Positions 9,356 to 18,717 of a stretch of 64,000 bases of DNA are shown piece by piece. The stretch lies in assembly GCA_964019335.1 (NCBI GenBank), contig OZ025708.1, positions 238,501-302,500 on the forward strand, in the 5' to 3' direction. Made by a program: the position numbers and the translations under genes. The notes below the pieces were generated by a model that searched no databases, was not told where the DNA came from, and worked only from the letters and a program-made list of their open reading frames with translations. Position 1 is the stretch's first letter, and each line of letters starts with the position of its first letter. Origin of the DNA: Diplonema japonicum (lineage: Eukaryota > Euglenozoa > Diplonemea > Diplonemida > Diplonemidae).

Positions 9356-9668
9356 GTGTGGAAAGAGAATACCCATGTCACAAAAGGTGTTAGAATAATT
9401 GCTCAGCCCGACACGAAAGCACGAACGTCTCAACACACTTCCGTTGGCTCAGGAGGTGGAATTTAAAAAAAAAAGAAAAAAAAAAAAAAATGTCAGAAGC
9501 AAAATTTGTGGAACAAGAGCCCTTCTTCTTCTTCATTTCATTTTTATTTCATTTCTGAAGCCCTTCAAGACAAGCACACATGGAAAATAAAAACAAAAAA
9601 AGGATGTGGGAGAAAAAGAACGAAGAGAAAAGAATGGATGGAAAGAGATCAGATGAAGGGTGAACGAT

Positions 9669-10169
9669 ATGACAGTGTTCGTGAAGACGGGAGGCGGGGT
9701 TCACGATGTGAAAGTGTCAGGGAAGGAGACGGTGGGGAGCCTGTACAAGAAGGCGGGGTGTGCTGCTGGTTTACTCGAAGGCAGGTTCAAACTGTCTTGG
9801 GAGGGAGAGGTCCTGGACAGGAACGGGGGTGAAGAGCTTCAGGGACTTGGGCTCGTGGAGGGCTGTGTGGTCCATGTGGAGGCGAAGATGAGAACCAATG
9901 TTTCTAACATTGCTTCTTCGTTCTTATCAGGGTGTAGAGAACTAGACACCATCAACTTGAATTCGATGACCAATGTTTCTTCCATCGGTGATTATTTCTT
10001 GTTTTGGTGCAGCAACTTAGAAACCATCGACTTGAGTTCGATGACCAATCTTTATTCTATTGGTTCTTGGTTTTTGAATGAGTGCTACAAACTAGAAACC
10101 ATCGATTTGAGTTCTATGAACAATCTTTCTCCCATTGGTAATGGAGGCCTTTACAAAGCCTCTTGTTAG
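9669..10169 (+). CDS. Ubiquitin-like domain fused to BspA-like LRRs, interrupted
   Basis: 166 residues from the first ATG of the frame (9669). Residues 1-75 look like a ubiquitin fold: MTVFVKTGGG at the start, KETVGSLYKKAG in the helix position, FKLSWEGEVLDRNG for the middle strands and LGLVEGCVVHVE for the last strand. From about residue 78 follow leucine-rich repeats of the ETIDLSSMTNLYSIGSWFL type. The LRR block stops abruptly at about 10142, where a sequence related to 23335-23442 begins, giving the tail GGLYKASC. LRR coding resumes at 10293. The gene therefore appears broken by an insertion of about 150 bp, or the insertion is an unrecognised intron. An A-rich leader precedes the start. 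Function unknown; ubiquitin-related or peptidoglycan/host-recognition roles would be guesses. Confidence 0.6.
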   Translation: MTVFVKTGGGVHDVKVSGKETVGSLYKKAGCAAGLLEGRFKLSWEGEVLDRNGGEELQGLGLVEGCVVHVEAKMRTNVSNIASSFLSGCRELDTINLNSMTNVSSIGDYFLFWCSNLETIDLSSMTNLYSIGSWFLNECYKLETIDLSSMNNLSPIGNGGLYKASC

Positions 10170-10292
10170 TTCCGCGGTCCGGTGGAGAGGGACGAAACTG
10201 CATTGCAGCGCATAATAGCCAACCAAGCTTTGGCCCTGACTTTGCGTTTACAGGTAGTGGGTAAGAGGACCCGCCGACGACAGGGACGATCA
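10143..10292 (+). mobile_element. Insertion in LRR gene, partly shared with 23335-23442
   Basis: The segment lies between two halves of an LRR reading frame. Its first 65 bases (GGCCTTTACAAA, CCTCTTGTTAGTT, GCGGTCCGGTGG, AGGGACGAAAC) match the stretch upstream of the coiled-coil gene at 23486, where a 46-A run separates the first two words. The remainder is unique here. No terminal repeats are obvious, so element type is unknown. Confidence 0.5.
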
Positions 10293-10367
10293 CTAACAAA
10301 TATTTATTCCCTTGGTAATAATTTCTTGGCTGAGTGCAACAAACTAAAAACCATCTTTTTTTTTTAG
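10293..10367 (+). pseudogene. LRR gene, displaced 3' piece
   Basis: Encodes LTNIYSLGNNFLAECNKLKT followed by a T-run and a stop. The repeat phase would continue the LRRs of the gene at 9669 if 10143-10292 were removed. The ECNKLK phrase is the same position in the repeat as ECDKLE at 2530 and ECAKLE at 4011. Confidence 0.6.
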
Positions 10368-10369
10368 AA

Positions 10370-10860
10370 CCGACAACTATACTGTCAGTTTTAATTGCTT
10401 CTGTGGCCCTTTTCCTATTTCGCTCGCACCGATGCCGAGCTATCCACCAGGTGGACACGAATAGTGGCATCGACAAGTCACGTGGGGTGCACTTTCAGAC
10501 TGAGCACGACGTTCACTTCATGTCAAGCAAGACGCCATTGAAGGCACCGCAGGAGATATGGGAGAACGTTGTAAGAGCTTTCATTGTCGCGCTCGAGCTG
10601 CAGGACAAGAAGCTCGAAGCAGAGCTCCGCCGCCGAGACATTCTGGTCGCCATGTTGTCCTTTTTTGGCATCATAAGCATTGGTGCTTCTGCAGTGATCA
10701 CGTGGTACGCCAATCCTGCACGCGAGTCAGGGCTCCCAAACCCTACAATGACCTCGATCCTTCACCAAATGGGAAGGTAATATGCCAAGTGCTGAGATAC
10801 CTCACGTTGGGGTCCACAGTGCTGTGTTTGATTGCTTTCACGCTTTTACAATGGTATTAG
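10370..10860 (+). other. Coding-like fragment with hydrophobic segments
   Basis: A frame running from 10370 to the TAA at 10778 has no early ATG. It begins with a hydrophobic TILSVLIASVALFLF stretch that contains the dispersed repeat 10388-10421, continues with a GC-richer coding-like part (APQEIWENVVRAFIVALELQ) and a second hydrophobic helix (ILVAMLSFFGIISIGASAVI). A further hydrophobic piece (LGSTVLCLIAFTLLQWY) ends in another frame at 10860. It looks like pieces of a membrane-protein gene with a frameshift. I do not recognise the family. Confidence 0.3.
10388..10421 (+). repeat. 34-bp dispersed repeat, copy 2
   Basis: Matches 7815-7848. See that entry for the shared words. Confidence 0.7.
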
Positions 10861-10868
10861 CAAGGTCT

Positions 10869-11536
10869 TTACAGTAGATCGACAAGTTGAACACGACCCT
10901 GTGTCAGATCCTGTCCGGTGACAGCCTCACCTGTCCTCTTTGCAGGCTGGAATACTCTGAAGCGATGCCTACCGTGTGACTTGATCATACTCTCATCAAT
11001 GATCGATTCTCCGGGGGAATAGTGTTGCAGACAGGTAGGGGAGCAAGAATCTTTTTTTTTTTGCAACCTGTCTGTCTCTTCACCCCTCCAAAATGCAACG
11101 ACCGCTGTCAGCGCAAAAGCAGTAACGTTTCATTACACTTGCCAAAAAAAGGTGTGGCGAGGGCACAAATGGTCGGCCAGTAATCTTTTATGCCAACCTT
11201 GCGGATGATGTCCATGAGCACCCACAAGGCCAGAAACTGATAGATATCGTCCACAGTGAAGTCAAAGTCGGGGTTGTGGTACTTGCAAACGGTGCAAAGA
11301 GATTTCACAAACCCATTTGAGCTGAACAGCTTGGAAATCCTTGATGCACTCATGTGGGAAAAGGGTGATTTCTGCCCCCCTGTGCCCTGTCACTTCTTAC
11401 GCGTAACCTGCGTAATATCGCTCTCCCAGGGCATATTTTCACTATTCTCGTCACTACTGGCGCTAGGTGAGGTCCCATCGTCAGTGAGAATGTCCCCTTT
11501 GGCACTCCCGAACTCGTCTGAATCAGTACTGCTCAT
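10869..11536 (-). pseudogene. piggyBac-like transposase pseudogene
   Basis: On the minus strand the frame opens at an ATG (11536) with an acidic Ser/Asp-rich N-terminus (MSSTDSDEFGSAKGDILTDD), which is usual for this family. An in-frame TGA follows after about 48 codons; the same frame then continues with SRISKLFSSNGFV and DFTVDDIYQFLALWVLMDII, then GIKDYW, the N-terminal signature of piggyBac (DDE_Tnp_1_7) transposases. The frame is lost near 11108. Another frame at 10869-11066 carries SPGESIIDESMIKSHGRHRF, the region around the first catalytic Asp (IDESM..GRH). The stop codon, the shift and the lack of the later catalytic part show that it is dead. It is the only recognisable gene on the minus strand of the window. 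Confidence 0.75.
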
Positions 11537-11805
11537 TTGAGCTTTCGTGCCACCAAAAACTGGTTTCGAGGGTGTTTTTGGAGGTTAATTTAGGGGCCAA
11601 AAGTGATTTTCGATGGAAAAGAAATCGCGGAACTAGGTCATTCTGTGCAAGGGTAAGGGTCTATGGTACTTAAAATGCCTATACAATTTTTTTTTTTAAA
11701 TTTTTTGATCGCTAGATATCTAGCGCTCCGTCCTTTAATGGTTAAAAAAAAAAAAAAGTGTTATTTAGTCACATTTGTTGTCTCATTGAAGGAAATGGAG
11801 TCTGC

Positions 11806-11985
11806 TGAGTGGGCGAAACACAAGATTCTTCGTTGCTGACAGCTAGGCCTCACATTCTGAAGAAGCAGGCGAAGGGCGCGTACGCCGTGTATGTCTGCTA
11901 GTGTTAACAGTTAATTACGTTGTACAACTTTTGATTGATTTTACTCAAAAAAAAAAAAGAAGGCTTTTTACCCTGCCGAAGGTTG
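11806..11985 (+). repeat. Dispersed repeat shared with 8935-9065, copy 2
   Basis: Carries the same ordered blocks as 8935-9065, including TGCTAGTGTTAACAGTTA and AAGGCTTTTTACCCTGCCGA, with about 45 extra bases between the last two. It lies about 270 bases beyond the transposase start. Confidence 0.7.
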
Positions 11986-12547
11986 TTAGATAAGTCTCAC
12001 TCTGGCAAATGCTTGGCTTGTTTGGAAAGAAGCATTGCCCCCCAACACCCTGAGTACGAACGACAGTGGATTCACGCCTTCAAAGAGGCAGTCATCGAAG
12101 GCCTACTACTTGTGGGGGTGGGCCTGCTGTGGGCACCCTCTCTCTAGAATTGGGACATCTAGAGGCATTTCCGGGGGCATATAGCCCCGGCGTTGCGCTA
12201 GAATAGTTTTTTTTTGAGGTTTTGAAAATTTACCCCCTGGTGGGCAAAAATGGTCCGTTGGTAGATGGTTAACTCCAGCAAAATTTTCATGGGTGAGAGT
12301 GAAGATAAGGATTCACTTTGTTTCACTCCTGACTTTATTTTCACGCTCCGGCTTCTAAGAAATTAGGCCCAGGAGTGAAAAACCTTTAGCACCGAGGTAT
12401 GGCATCGTCCGCCACGCCTATGCAGCGCTGATGTTCGCAGGAAACATGTGCACTACCGAGGCACACATCCGACACCTGTTGTAATTGGTACCACCTGTAC
12501 CTCCCACCCACTCAAATTTTGCTGTCGTTAAATAAAATATCGTATTT

Positions 12548-12690
12548 GTGAATATAAGATTGATGATTTCACTTGTGGTGGCAGTTTTGACTCATTAAAC
12601 ATTATTATAACACTCGCTTCGCTCTTGATATAACCATCACTCGTCAAAACCACTGCCACCACGTGTGAAATCATAGGATCTTATATTCAC
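12548..12690. repeat. Fold-back inverted repeat, arms of about 45 bp (MITE-like)
   Basis: The left arm 12548-12591 and the reverse complement of the right arm 12643-12690 agree at nearly every base: both read GTGAATATAAGAT, then ATGATTTCAC, then GTGGTGGCAGT and TTTTGAC, differing by a few substitutions and indels. The loop is 51 bases. The left arm is preceded by AAATAAAATATCGTATTT and the right arm followed by TAAATAAATAG. This may be a miniature inverted-repeat element or a structured RNA. Confidence 0.8.
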
Positions 12691-12813
12691 TAAATAAATA
12701 GTTATTGTTTTTGTTGTGGTAAAAATCTATTCGGGGGAAGAAAAAAGAAAAAAGAAAAAAAAAAAAAGGAGAAAAAAAAAAAATAACAACAACAAAAAAA
12801 AAAAAAAAAGAAA

Positions 12814-15039
12814 ATGACCGAAATAAACGAGGAGAAAAGCAAAAAAGCACTGCAACTGAGCGTGCTGGCGTACGAAGAGAAAGAGCTGATCGCAAAGTGG
12901 GTAGCAGGTGACGACGTCGACATGACAGGCTCCAAGGTGTGGTTCGACAGCTGCCTGAAACAAACGGACATGAAGGGGATCCGCGCAGTGTACTTTGGTG
13001 AAGACCCTGTAGGAGGCTTCCACAAGGCACAGTGGCTCGCCGGCGAGTGCGACGGGGTCCTGTACATAGCGTTCAAGGGCACCGACAACGCGACTGACTT
13101 CCTACTAGACACAAGCCTTTCCGATGTCCTTACACCCTCAGGATGCCGCGTGCACTGCGGCTTCTACTCCGGAATCCAACAAGAACTCCCCATCATCTTA
13201 GACCTGTGCAACGCACATAAATGCAACAACATTGTGTTCTGCGGCCACTCTCTAGGCGGTGCCTACGCGACTCTATCATGCTTGGAACTCACCGCATCGC
13301 TTCGCTGGGAACGCGGGTCAATCACGGAAGCAATCACATTCGGAGCACCGCTTACCATATGCGGGGGAAGCGAAGACGGTCCTCCTGTGCTTCCCTCGAA
13401 AATCTCGTTGAACCCACCGAAAATGACCCATTTCGTGGCAAATTTTGACGTGGTGCCCAGGCTGCTTGCTTTCAACCGCAAGGCTGCGATATCATTCCTC
13501 GAGGAAATCCCAATGCTTATCGCGTCAGGGCCGTTGTCCACTGTGGTGAGCCTCGCACAGAAAGCAGGCTATGCAAAGGCAGACGCACTCATCAACGCTA
13601 CGCAGCATCTGCGATCATGTTTTAGATGTGTCGGGACTTATGTAATGTGCACCTCTGTTGTGGTTGGGAAGAGGAGGACGGCGAGCTTCACTGTGGTACC
13701 GCCGTCTAGCGGGGCGTGGAACCAAACCGCGCAAGAACACCTGAAGTTCTTCCCGCCGTTCGAGTCATCCGCCACATCCTTCACAGAAGGCGCATCGTCT
13801 GCAGCAAGACAGGATTTCGTCAAACAAGCCATCAACGACCACTACCTCGCAGGGTCTTACTGGGTCATCCTCGACCAGCTCCAGAACAGCACGAAAATGA
13901 CAAACAGCGGGCTGACAAAAAGAGTCGCCGACCCAGCAAGCGGTGTTGTCAACGGACTGGTGACATTTGACCCCATGGCGTCGATGGGACTTGTAGAGCC
14001 GAATGAGGTGATCTTGGCAAACATGTCCGAGCACGACCAGAAGGCATGGGGACAGCTCGTGGAGGACTTAAAGAGGTTGTCGAAGTCCGCGATGCACGCT
14101 CGTGACCAAGCGCTTGCAAAGCACACTGTGGATACACCTCTGCATGAACAGGTTCCTCCGAAGCTCGTCTGCCCTGTTGCCAGCGCTGTGGTTGGGAACA
14201 TCGGCAGCGAGTCGCCAGCACCGTCACCCTCCGAAAAGAACAAAAAGAAGACCCCCATCACCATATACGTAGTTAACATGGTGCAGAATAACGGTGTTGC
14301 CGTGACCTTGCCCGGGAACAGCGGGTGGTCGGAAACCATTGCTTACAAGACAGGGTGCCAGGTCGCGACGTTCCCAGGGGAGGCACTAAGCATCACCACG
14401 AACACACCATTATCGCCGGAGATCGTCGTGAAATTCCCGCACGACAGCAAGAACGATAGGAAGTGCATTGTGATTGAAAGCTCGGGGGGTGTCGGTGACG
14501 TTGTGTGGGAAACAAAGGTCAAGGAGGTCAAGAAGGATGGGGGGTCGTGGTTCAGAAACCCGTGGGAGAAGAAGAAGAAATACGAGGATGACGAAAAAGA
14601 ATTCGAGACAGAGAAGGTGTCGGTGCTTCACCCGGCAGGAGACTGCCGGACCGCACACCTTCACAACTATTCGAAGTACCTCGAGCTGAATGACGTTACG
14701 TTTGCTGCTGTCGATGCATCGCCTCGTGGGGTAGGCTGTGCCGAGTGTGACTGGACAAAGGGCGATAAGTGTACCGGCTGTTCAGCTGTGTTTAGCAAAC
14801 TTGGCAAGTTGTCTCGTCACCACTGCCGGGAGTGCGGTACTTCTGTGTGTCACGACTGCTCTCCGAGCACGTACTACAACTCGCTCAGCCCTCAGTCACC
14901 CGTTCGTATCTGCAAGGGGTGCCAGAAACGGCTTTTTCGCCACATCGAGGAAACGACGAATGCCAGAACCGCCAAGCCTGTGGAAAAGGCTGCGGATCAC
15001 TTGATTCAGAAACAGCAGCAAGTGCAGCCTCAGTGGTGA
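12814..15039 (+). CDS. Class 3 lipase with C-terminal FYVE zinc finger
   Basis: 741 residues; the ATG follows directly on an A-rich tract. Residues about 60-240 form an alpha/beta-hydrolase lipase of class 3: YIAFKGTDN before the core, then VFCGHSLGGAYATLS at about 140-155 with the nucleophilic Ser. The middle (250-620) has no domain I recognise and includes a charged Lys/Asp/Glu patch (KKKYEDDEKEFETEK). At about 645-710 a FYVE finger is clear: WTKGDKCTGC, RHHCRECG, VCHDC, RICKGC, giving eight zinc Cys/His and the basic RHHCR patch that binds phosphatidylinositol 3-phosphate. The protein probably hydrolyses acylglycerols or phospholipids at endosomal membranes. Intronless. A 119-bp piece of it is copied at 9237. 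Confidence 0.85.
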   Translation: MTEINEEKSKKALQLSVLAYEEKELIAKWVAGDDVDMTGSKVWFDSCLKQTDMKGIRAVYFGEDPVGGFHKAQWLAGECDGVLYIAFKGTDNATDFLLDTSLSDVLTPSGCRVHCGFYSGIQQELPIILDLCNAHKCNNIVFCGHSLGGAYATLSCLELTASLRWERGSITEAITFGAPLTICGGSEDGPPVLPSKISLNPPKMTHFVANFDVVPRLLAFNRKAAISFLEEIPMLIASGPLSTVVSLAQKAGYAKADALINATQHLRSCFRCVGTYVMCTSVVVGKRRTASFTVVPPSSGAWNQTAQEHLKFFPPFESSATSFTEGASSAARQDFVKQAINDHYLAGSYWVILDQLQNSTKMTNSGLTKRVADPASGVVNGLVTFDPMASMGLVEPNEVILANMSEHDQKAWGQLVEDLKRLSKSAMHARDQALAKHTVDTPLHEQVPPKLVCPVASAVVGNIGSESPAPSPSEKNKKKTPITIYVVNMVQNNGVAVTLPGNSGWSETIAYKTGCQVATFPGEALSITTNTPLSPEIVVKFPHDSKNDRKCIVIESSGGVGDVVWETKVKEVKKDGGSWFRNPWEKKKKYEDDEKEFETEKVSVLHPAGDCRTAHLHNYSKYLELNDVTFAAVDASPRGVGCAECDWTKGDKCTGCSAVFSKLGKLSRHHCRECGTSVCHDCSPSTYYNSLSPQSPVRICKGCQKRLFRHIEETTNARTAKPVEKAADHLIQKQQQVQPQW

Positions 15040-15162
15040 AAAAAAAAAAAAAAAGAAGAAGAAAAAAAAATGGTGTTCCCCAGAACAGTTGTGTTTCTCT
15101 CATTGACCGTTGTGAACGTGACAAAATTTCTCGTTGTCGAGACTTTGAGGGGAGGGGAAGGG

Positions 15163-15196
<34 letters not shown>

Positions 15197-15929
15197 ACAA
15201 AAACTTTAGTTTAGTTTGGTTACGCAATATGAAAATGAAGAAAAAAAAATGAAAAAAAAAAAGTAAAAGCGTCGTGTGCACAAACAAATGGAGTGCCAAA
15301 AACAAGGTTTTCTTTTTACCCCCTCTTTTTTTTTTTTCTCTCCCCCTTTTCTTCTCCTTACAACCCTTTCAAGAAATGGGTTAAAAATAGCCCCCCCCCC
15401 CCCCCCCCCTCCCCGGCCACCACCACTACCAACCCGTTTTTTTCTTGCCACATTCTTAGAAAAAGAAATCGAGCTTTTTCTCCGTCCTTCAGTCCCCCCC
15501 CCCTTTTTTTTACAATAGTTTCCCCCTGTTGTACATGCACTGCAGCCATCATGGAGGAGCCCTGAAGGAATATTGGAAGTCGAATTCCCTTCGGTTAGGG
15601 TGCAGGAGCAGCTTCGCCCAAACCGCAGTAGTTAGAACGATTCCATTGTTTTTCTTCTTCTTCTTCTTCTTCTACGGGATTGTTTCATTCGTAATATGCT
15701 TTGCAGTTGACTTAGTTACGAACTTGTGTTTTTCAACACAAGGAACAAGACATAGACGACCAGCAGTCCCTGCAGACAACGAGAGGCGTGCAAAGTGCCG
15801 CAATGCAAATGTCTGTCGTGCCTACACACATTCTCTTCTCAGCCATCTGTTGCTTGATTTGTTTCCAGTTTCAGCATTCTCTGACCAAGCGACAACACAG
15901 GCGAATTAAAAAAAAAGAAGAATACAGCA
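15040..15929. other. Intergenic, homopolymer-rich
   Basis: A-runs (15040, 15162), C- and T-runs (15390, 15495, 15640) fill the stretch. Short ORFs made of Lys, Phe or Pro runs come from these and are not supported. From about 15700 it becomes ordinary sequence with several CAG/AAG sites and a 9-A tract just before the next start codon. No gene is seen. Confidence 0.5.
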
Positions 15930-18434
15930 ATGCCGAGCATCAAGGTGCTGAACATTTCGCTTGTGCTCTTGTGCATCTTGGTGACCGCCTTCATCTGCAC
16001 GTTCCTCGCGATCAGCAGCGGTGACACGGCTTTGGACGACACGAAGCTGTCGCGCGACACATCTGTGTCCTCATGCTTCGCTGTCGGGGAGGAGAGTGTG
16101 CAGAATCGCACAACAGAGTACCTCGACCTGCTGATGGAGGGTGTCACTGATTACGTGTACAAATTCCTCGAACCGAAGAACCAGCTCATACGGGAGTGGG
16201 TGAATGAGATCGAGGCAAACCCCTGGGACAGTGTGAAGCACTGGGATTGGCACAACCTGGCGAGGTACTATTGGGCCTTCAGGAACCAGCAGGCGAGTGG
16301 TGTCAACGCTGTTGGTGTAACCTTGAGAAACCAACTACAAATTGGATTAATGGAACTAGGTACATCGTCAAGAGGCCCAGACGAGTACCACCACCGCAGA
16401 GGATTCTTCAACTACGGCACGGACCACCCTTTGGGTGGGTCGTGGAAAGGGTTCACAGCCGACGTAAATCAAACCACAGGCCAACCGCTGGTCAATGACG
16501 CGCTCACCGATGTAAACTGGGACTTTAAGACGTGCAGGGAGTCCTCTATGGCCACCAATGGGTCTGTCCTTGACGAACCGTGTGGATCCCCATGGCCTCC
16601 TGATGATTTCTCTGGGGAAATACATCCCCCTAAAGGGACAGCAAGTTGGAGCCCCCCAACCCCCATAATGCCGGGTCTCCTTGCAATTGATCTCGAAGGT
16701 CCCGTGTACCACGGCATCTGGTCGGGACGGATATTCGTCGGCATCGACTTGCAGGTCGTCAAGACCTTCCTTCAGCAGCTGAAGATAGGGGGCCCTGTGG
16801 AGGGGCACCCTTCGAGGAGCCGTGTCTACATCACTGTTAGAAGCAATAAGCAAAACCCCCTTGCAGCTGGTAACCTAGTAGGTGCATCTCACGGCAGCGT
16901 GACGGCCGTGGCGAACGTGACAACAAACGATCTCGCCCCCATGGTCCCCATCAACAGCTCGGACCCCATCATAAGTGGCATTGCCACAGCGGTGGAGGAA
17001 AATGGGATAGACCTTGACGAGAAGGCTGCTACCGGGAGCACAACAAACATGAACATCACTACCTCCTACGCACCCGGCGGTGAGGTCTTCTACTACAAGG
17101 TTGGAAGGGTGGTGGACGAGAACGGGGCCGACTGGTACGTGCACGTCGTGATGGACAGGGCGTACATCCTGGGGGAGATCGACAGGAAGACGACGGAGAC
17201 TCGTGACACGATCAGCGCTGCGGAGAAGAAGGTGGAGGACGACCTGGACAAGGCTCGCACGTTGCTCTACGTGCTCGTCATCGTCGTGGCTGTTGTCCTC
17301 ATCGTTGTGTCTGTTGTCTTCGTCCTCAAGATCATCGAACCCCTCGTTGTGCTGGAGAGGGAGATGGCGATGGTGGCAGTCATGAAGCTTGAGGGGGTGG
17401 ACACCGGGAGGCCTCTCAGCATCTTGCAGGAGGTTCGCCTCATGCAGGTTAGCTTCCTACAGATGATGAAGAACCTTGTGGAGTACAGGAACTACATGCC
17501 GGCCTCTGTTCTTCAGGATGAGAGCGAGGAGGAAGAGGAAGAGGAGGAGGAGAAGAAGGTACTGGGGAAGAGCGCGGCCAAGTCGAGCAGAGGCAGCATG
17601 GCACAGACGAGGTCGTCGGTTGGGACGTCTGTCGCCAACCGGCACACCGCACTCGGGTCGATGGAGGCGAAGCAGAAGCGGGTGACGCTGATGGCATGCA
17701 ACATGCTTGGATTCCTGGACAACACCGCGAAGGTGCTGGGGAGCATCGCTGACTACCTTTCGGCTGGGCTTGTTCTTGTGAAGGGGACGAAGGGGATCCC
17801 CGACGGGTTCAGTGGGGACAGGCTGTACGTGTCGTGGAACGGTGTGCGGCCTTGCTCCTCTCACAAGACGGCGGCCTACAAGTGTGCAAGGGGGTTCACA
17901 ATAGAAAAGTCTCTTGGGAAGAAGTTCTCTATCGGGATCGTGTCTGGGGATGTGAAGTGCGGGAACATGGGATGCGACGGGATGAAGAAGTTCTCGTTCG
18001 TCGGGTCACTGGCGTCGTGGGTCCACATCGTGGAGCGGGTGGGAAGGGTGAGGGGCTCCAACATCACGATAGACAGTGTGGTGCACGAGGAGGTGGCGAA
18101 CGCGGCCTTCACGAGGCTCCTGCAGCATGTTGTGTACGCGAAGCACTCCCCGAAGGTGCTCCTCCTCCACGAGGCGATGCAAGAGAAGGAGGTTCAAGAG
18201 GAGGAGTGGATGTATCAGCTGGAGGAAGGGAACAAACAAGACAAGAATGCACCTTATAACACAAGCTTCAGGCTGTTCATGAAGGAGGATGTGGAAGAAG
18301 CGATCAAGGCACTCGAAGGCTATGAGGACACAGGCTCCGAGGTGGTGAAGTTGTACAAGGAGAAGCTGAATGCAGCACTAAACAGCAAGGCACTTTGCAA
18401 ACCTTATGGCGAGTTAGAGCGGGTTGTAGGCTAA
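15930..18434 (+). CDS. Membrane receptor with degenerate class III cyclase domain
   Basis: 834 residues. An N-terminal membrane helix (about 9-30) is followed by a long extracytoplasmic region (about 32-440) with Asn glycosylation motifs and the look of a Cache/receptor sensor. A second helix (LLYVLVIVVAVVLIVVSVVF) lies at about 446-468, then a HAMP-like linker, an acidic run (535-545) and a nucleotidyl cyclase-type domain at about 580-725: VTLMACNMLGFL, GDRLYVSWNG, SIGIVSGDVKCGNMGC and MKKFSFVGS. The second metal Asp in GDRLYV is present, but the first is Asn in ACNMLGF and the usual N..SR pair after the G of FVGS is not seen, so activity is doubtful. Similar Cache-plus-cyclase proteins are expanded in euglenozoans. 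Possibly a sensor or a pseudo-cyclase. Intronless, with a short A-tract leader. Confidence 0.65.
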   Translation: MPSIKVLNISLVLLCILVTAFICTFLAISSGDTALDDTKLSRDTSVSSCFAVGEESVQNRTTEYLDLLMEGVTDYVYKFLEPKNQLIREWVNEIEANPWDSVKHWDWHNLARYYWAFRNQQASGVNAVGVTLRNQLQIGLMELGTSSRGPDEYHHRRGFFNYGTDHPLGGSWKGFTADVNQTTGQPLVNDALTDVNWDFKTCRESSMATNGSVLDEPCGSPWPPDDFSGEIHPPKGTASWSPPTPIMPGLLAIDLEGPVYHGIWSGRIFVGIDLQVVKTFLQQLKIGGPVEGHPSRSRVYITVRSNKQNPLAAGNLVGASHGSVTAVANVTTNDLAPMVPINSSDPIISGIATAVEENGIDLDEKAATGSTTNMNITTSYAPGGEVFYYKVGRVVDENGADWYVHVVMDRAYILGEIDRKTTETRDTISAAEKKVEDDLDKARTLLYVLVIVVAVVLIVVSVVFVLKIIEPLVVLEREMAMVAVMKLEGVDTGRPLSILQEVRLMQVSFLQMMKNLVEYRNYMPASVLQDESEEEEEEEEEKKVLGKSAAKSSRGSMAQTRSSVGTSVANRHTALGSMEAKQKRVTLMACNMLGFLDNTAKVLGSIADYLSAGLVLVKGTKGIPDGFSGDRLYVSWNGVRPCSSHKTAAYKCARGFTIEKSLGKKFSIGIVSGDVKCGNMGCDGMKKFSFVGSLASWVHIVERVGRVRGSNITIDSVVHEEVANAAFTRLLQHVVYAKHSPKVLLLHEAMQEKEVQEEEWMYQLEEGNKQDKNAPYNTSFRLFMKEDVEEAIKALEGYEDTGSEVVKLYKEKLNAALNSKALCKPYGELERVVG

Positions 18435-18717
18435 GATTTGAAACTTGTTACGGACGAGAGTGTGTTTTCATGCACTCCTTGATGTCCATTATTTTTGAAC
18501 TGAGTTGAGGAACATACACATTCAGTAGCGCAAACACTTTCACCCCTCTTCTTTTTTTCCTTCCCAGAAGCGCGTTTTCGTTTCGCATTAGGAAATCTCC
18601 GTTTCCGTTTTCCTTGTTCATAAAAAAAAAGGGGGTTGTACGTGTTTCCTTGCCAACATAACCACCCCCCCCCGCATAGCCACCAGTTTCCGTATCACCT
18701 TTGGGTCAACAGATCAC

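Larger units (their letters stand above)
11537..12813. other. Intergenic, element debris, A-rich leader at the end
   Basis: Contains a short palindrome CTAGATATCTAG at 11713, the second copy of the 8935 repeat (11806-11985), a short ORF at 11935-12147 that I do not trust, a fold-back repeat at 12548-12690 and, from 12720, an A-rich tract leading into the lipase start. No host gene is supported. Confidence 0.5.

Noticed and set aside
9660-9668. GTG start for the ubiquitin-like/LRR gene
   Set aside because: The ATG nine bases later begins exactly at the first strand of the ubiquitin fold, and non-ATG starts are rare in eukaryotes.
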